A stretch of DNA of 5,702 bases, from positions 1 through 5,702 of the forward strand of contig JAPPDN010000201.1 of NCBI GenBank assembly GCA_028824575.1. The letters run 5' to 3'. Position numbers and translations under genes: made by a program. Every line of letters begins with the position of its first letter. Within the stretch, counting starts at the first letter, position 1. Positions 5,218 through 5,702 of this stretch are shown here, one piece after another. This DNA is from Candidatus Poribacteria bacterium. Its GTDB lineage: Bacteria > Poribacteria > WGA-4E > WGA-3G. Below the pieces are notes generated by a model that saw nothing but the letters and a program-made list of their open reading frames with translations, did not search any database and was not told the DNA's origin.

Positions 5218-5702
5218 TCAAATTTCCTGCTTTTGGGAGGCAGTGGTGCCACCTTGAAACCACAGAAACAGCAGGATAAACACGATCGAATTCGCCAATA
5301 ACATCGTTGAGATGGCGTTAATCTTTGGTGTGATCCCAAACTTCAGCAATGAATAGATATGGACGGACAACGTCGTATAGCCAACGCCTGCGGTAAAGAA
5401 AGTAATGACAAAATCGTCTATAGAGAGCGTGAACGCAAGCAACGCACCGCCGATAATACCGGGAGCGATAAGCGGAAACGTTATCCGCCAAAACGTTTGC
5501 CACTCGTTGGCACCAAGGTCACGGGCTGCCTCATCTAAGGTGTTATCGTAACCTTGTAAACGTGCCCGTACCACAATTGTGACATACGCGATATTGAAAA
5601 CACAGTGGGCAATAATCACAGAGATTAAACCGATCGGGATAGAGACTTGGACATAGAAGATTAATAACGCAATTGCCAATACGATGTCTGGGATGATAAT
5701 CG
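5218..5702 (-). CDS. potC: Spermidine/putrescine-type ABC permease PotC, C-terminal part (5' end outside window)
   Basis: About 160 C-terminal residues of an inner-membrane permease of the binding-protein-dependent importer class; the frame is open to the window edge and stops with TGA at 5220-5218. The start of the visible part, IIIPDIVLAIALL, matches the P-D-I-V stretch of E. coli PotC. The EAA loop that docks on the ATPase is clear at 5532-5473: EAARDLGANEWQTFWRI then TFPL. After it come FTLSIDDFVITFF (matching FTLSMDDVV in PotC), a periplasm-side YTTLSVHIYSLLKFGITP segment, and a last helix ending in a short polar tail. About four membrane segments are visible. By analogy it would work with PotA (ATPase), PotB and PotD, which should lie just right of the window. 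The substrate could be another polyamine-like cation. No terminator is seen between its stop and alr. Confidence 0.92.
   Translation of the reverse strand, partial: IIIPDIVLAIALLIFYVQVSIPIGLISVIIAHCVFNIAYVTIVVRARLQGYDNTLDEAARDLGANEWQTFWRITFPLIAPGIIGGALLAFTLSIDDFVITFFTAGVGYTTLSVHIYSLLKFGITPKINAISTMLLANSIVFILLFLWFQGGTTASQKQEI

Noticed and set aside
1..5702. CRISPR array, tRNA/rRNA, insertion sequence, prophage or toxin-antitoxin pair
   Set aside because: No regularly spaced repeats, no cloverleaf or rRNA-like stretches, no transposase or integrase motifs; every long frame is accounted for by the genes listed.

Overview
The window is an ordinary-looking stretch of bacterial chromosome of medium G+C. 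It holds two gene groups facing each other. Strong AAGGAGG-like ribosome sites, a sigma70-type promoter and the gene content fit a Gram-negative-like bacterium. A short neutral-ceramidase-fold protein lying among housekeeping genes recalls uncultivated lineages such as Candidatus Poribacteria or Planctomycetes relatives. That placement is a low-confidence guess from style, not a measurement.

Plus strand, left side (1-1540). The end of dapA (4-hydroxy-tetrahydrodipicolinate synthase) enters from the left edge and is followed by a hairpin that looks like a rho-independent terminator. Two small membrane-protein genes of unknown function follow (421-855 and 917-1540). They are clearly paralogous: they align from residue 1 with no gap except one extra 63-residue block in the second, which adds two membrane helices and a second copy of a P-x(3-4)-(V/L)-E-N-x-R motif. 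The spacer between them carries a copy of the short sequence that follows the second gene, which looks like a scar of tandem duplication.

Minus strand, right side (5702-1549, read leftward). In transcription order: the end of a PotC-like spermidine/putrescine-type ABC permease, alanine racemase (alr) with its own good promoter, a 172-base gap with hairpins and a possible 24-codon ORF, an ABC-transporter ATPase of the ABC-2/drug-export type without a permease in view, and a 442-residue neutral/alkaline ceramidase-family protein. The last gene converges on the second membrane-protein gene with only 8 bases between the stop codons.

Functionally, dapA (lysine/diaminopimelate) and alr (D-alanine) both feed peptidoglycan synthesis, but they lie on opposite strands and are not one operon. 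The other genes show no obvious shared pathway. The points most worth a second look are the duplicated membrane-protein pair with its exact 63-residue module, the structured repeat-like element between alr and the ABC gene, the alanine racemase lacking the lysine that is usually carbamylated, and the ceramidase-like protein lacking the serine nucleophile. I see no CRISPR array, tRNA, rRNA, insertion sequence or defence system.
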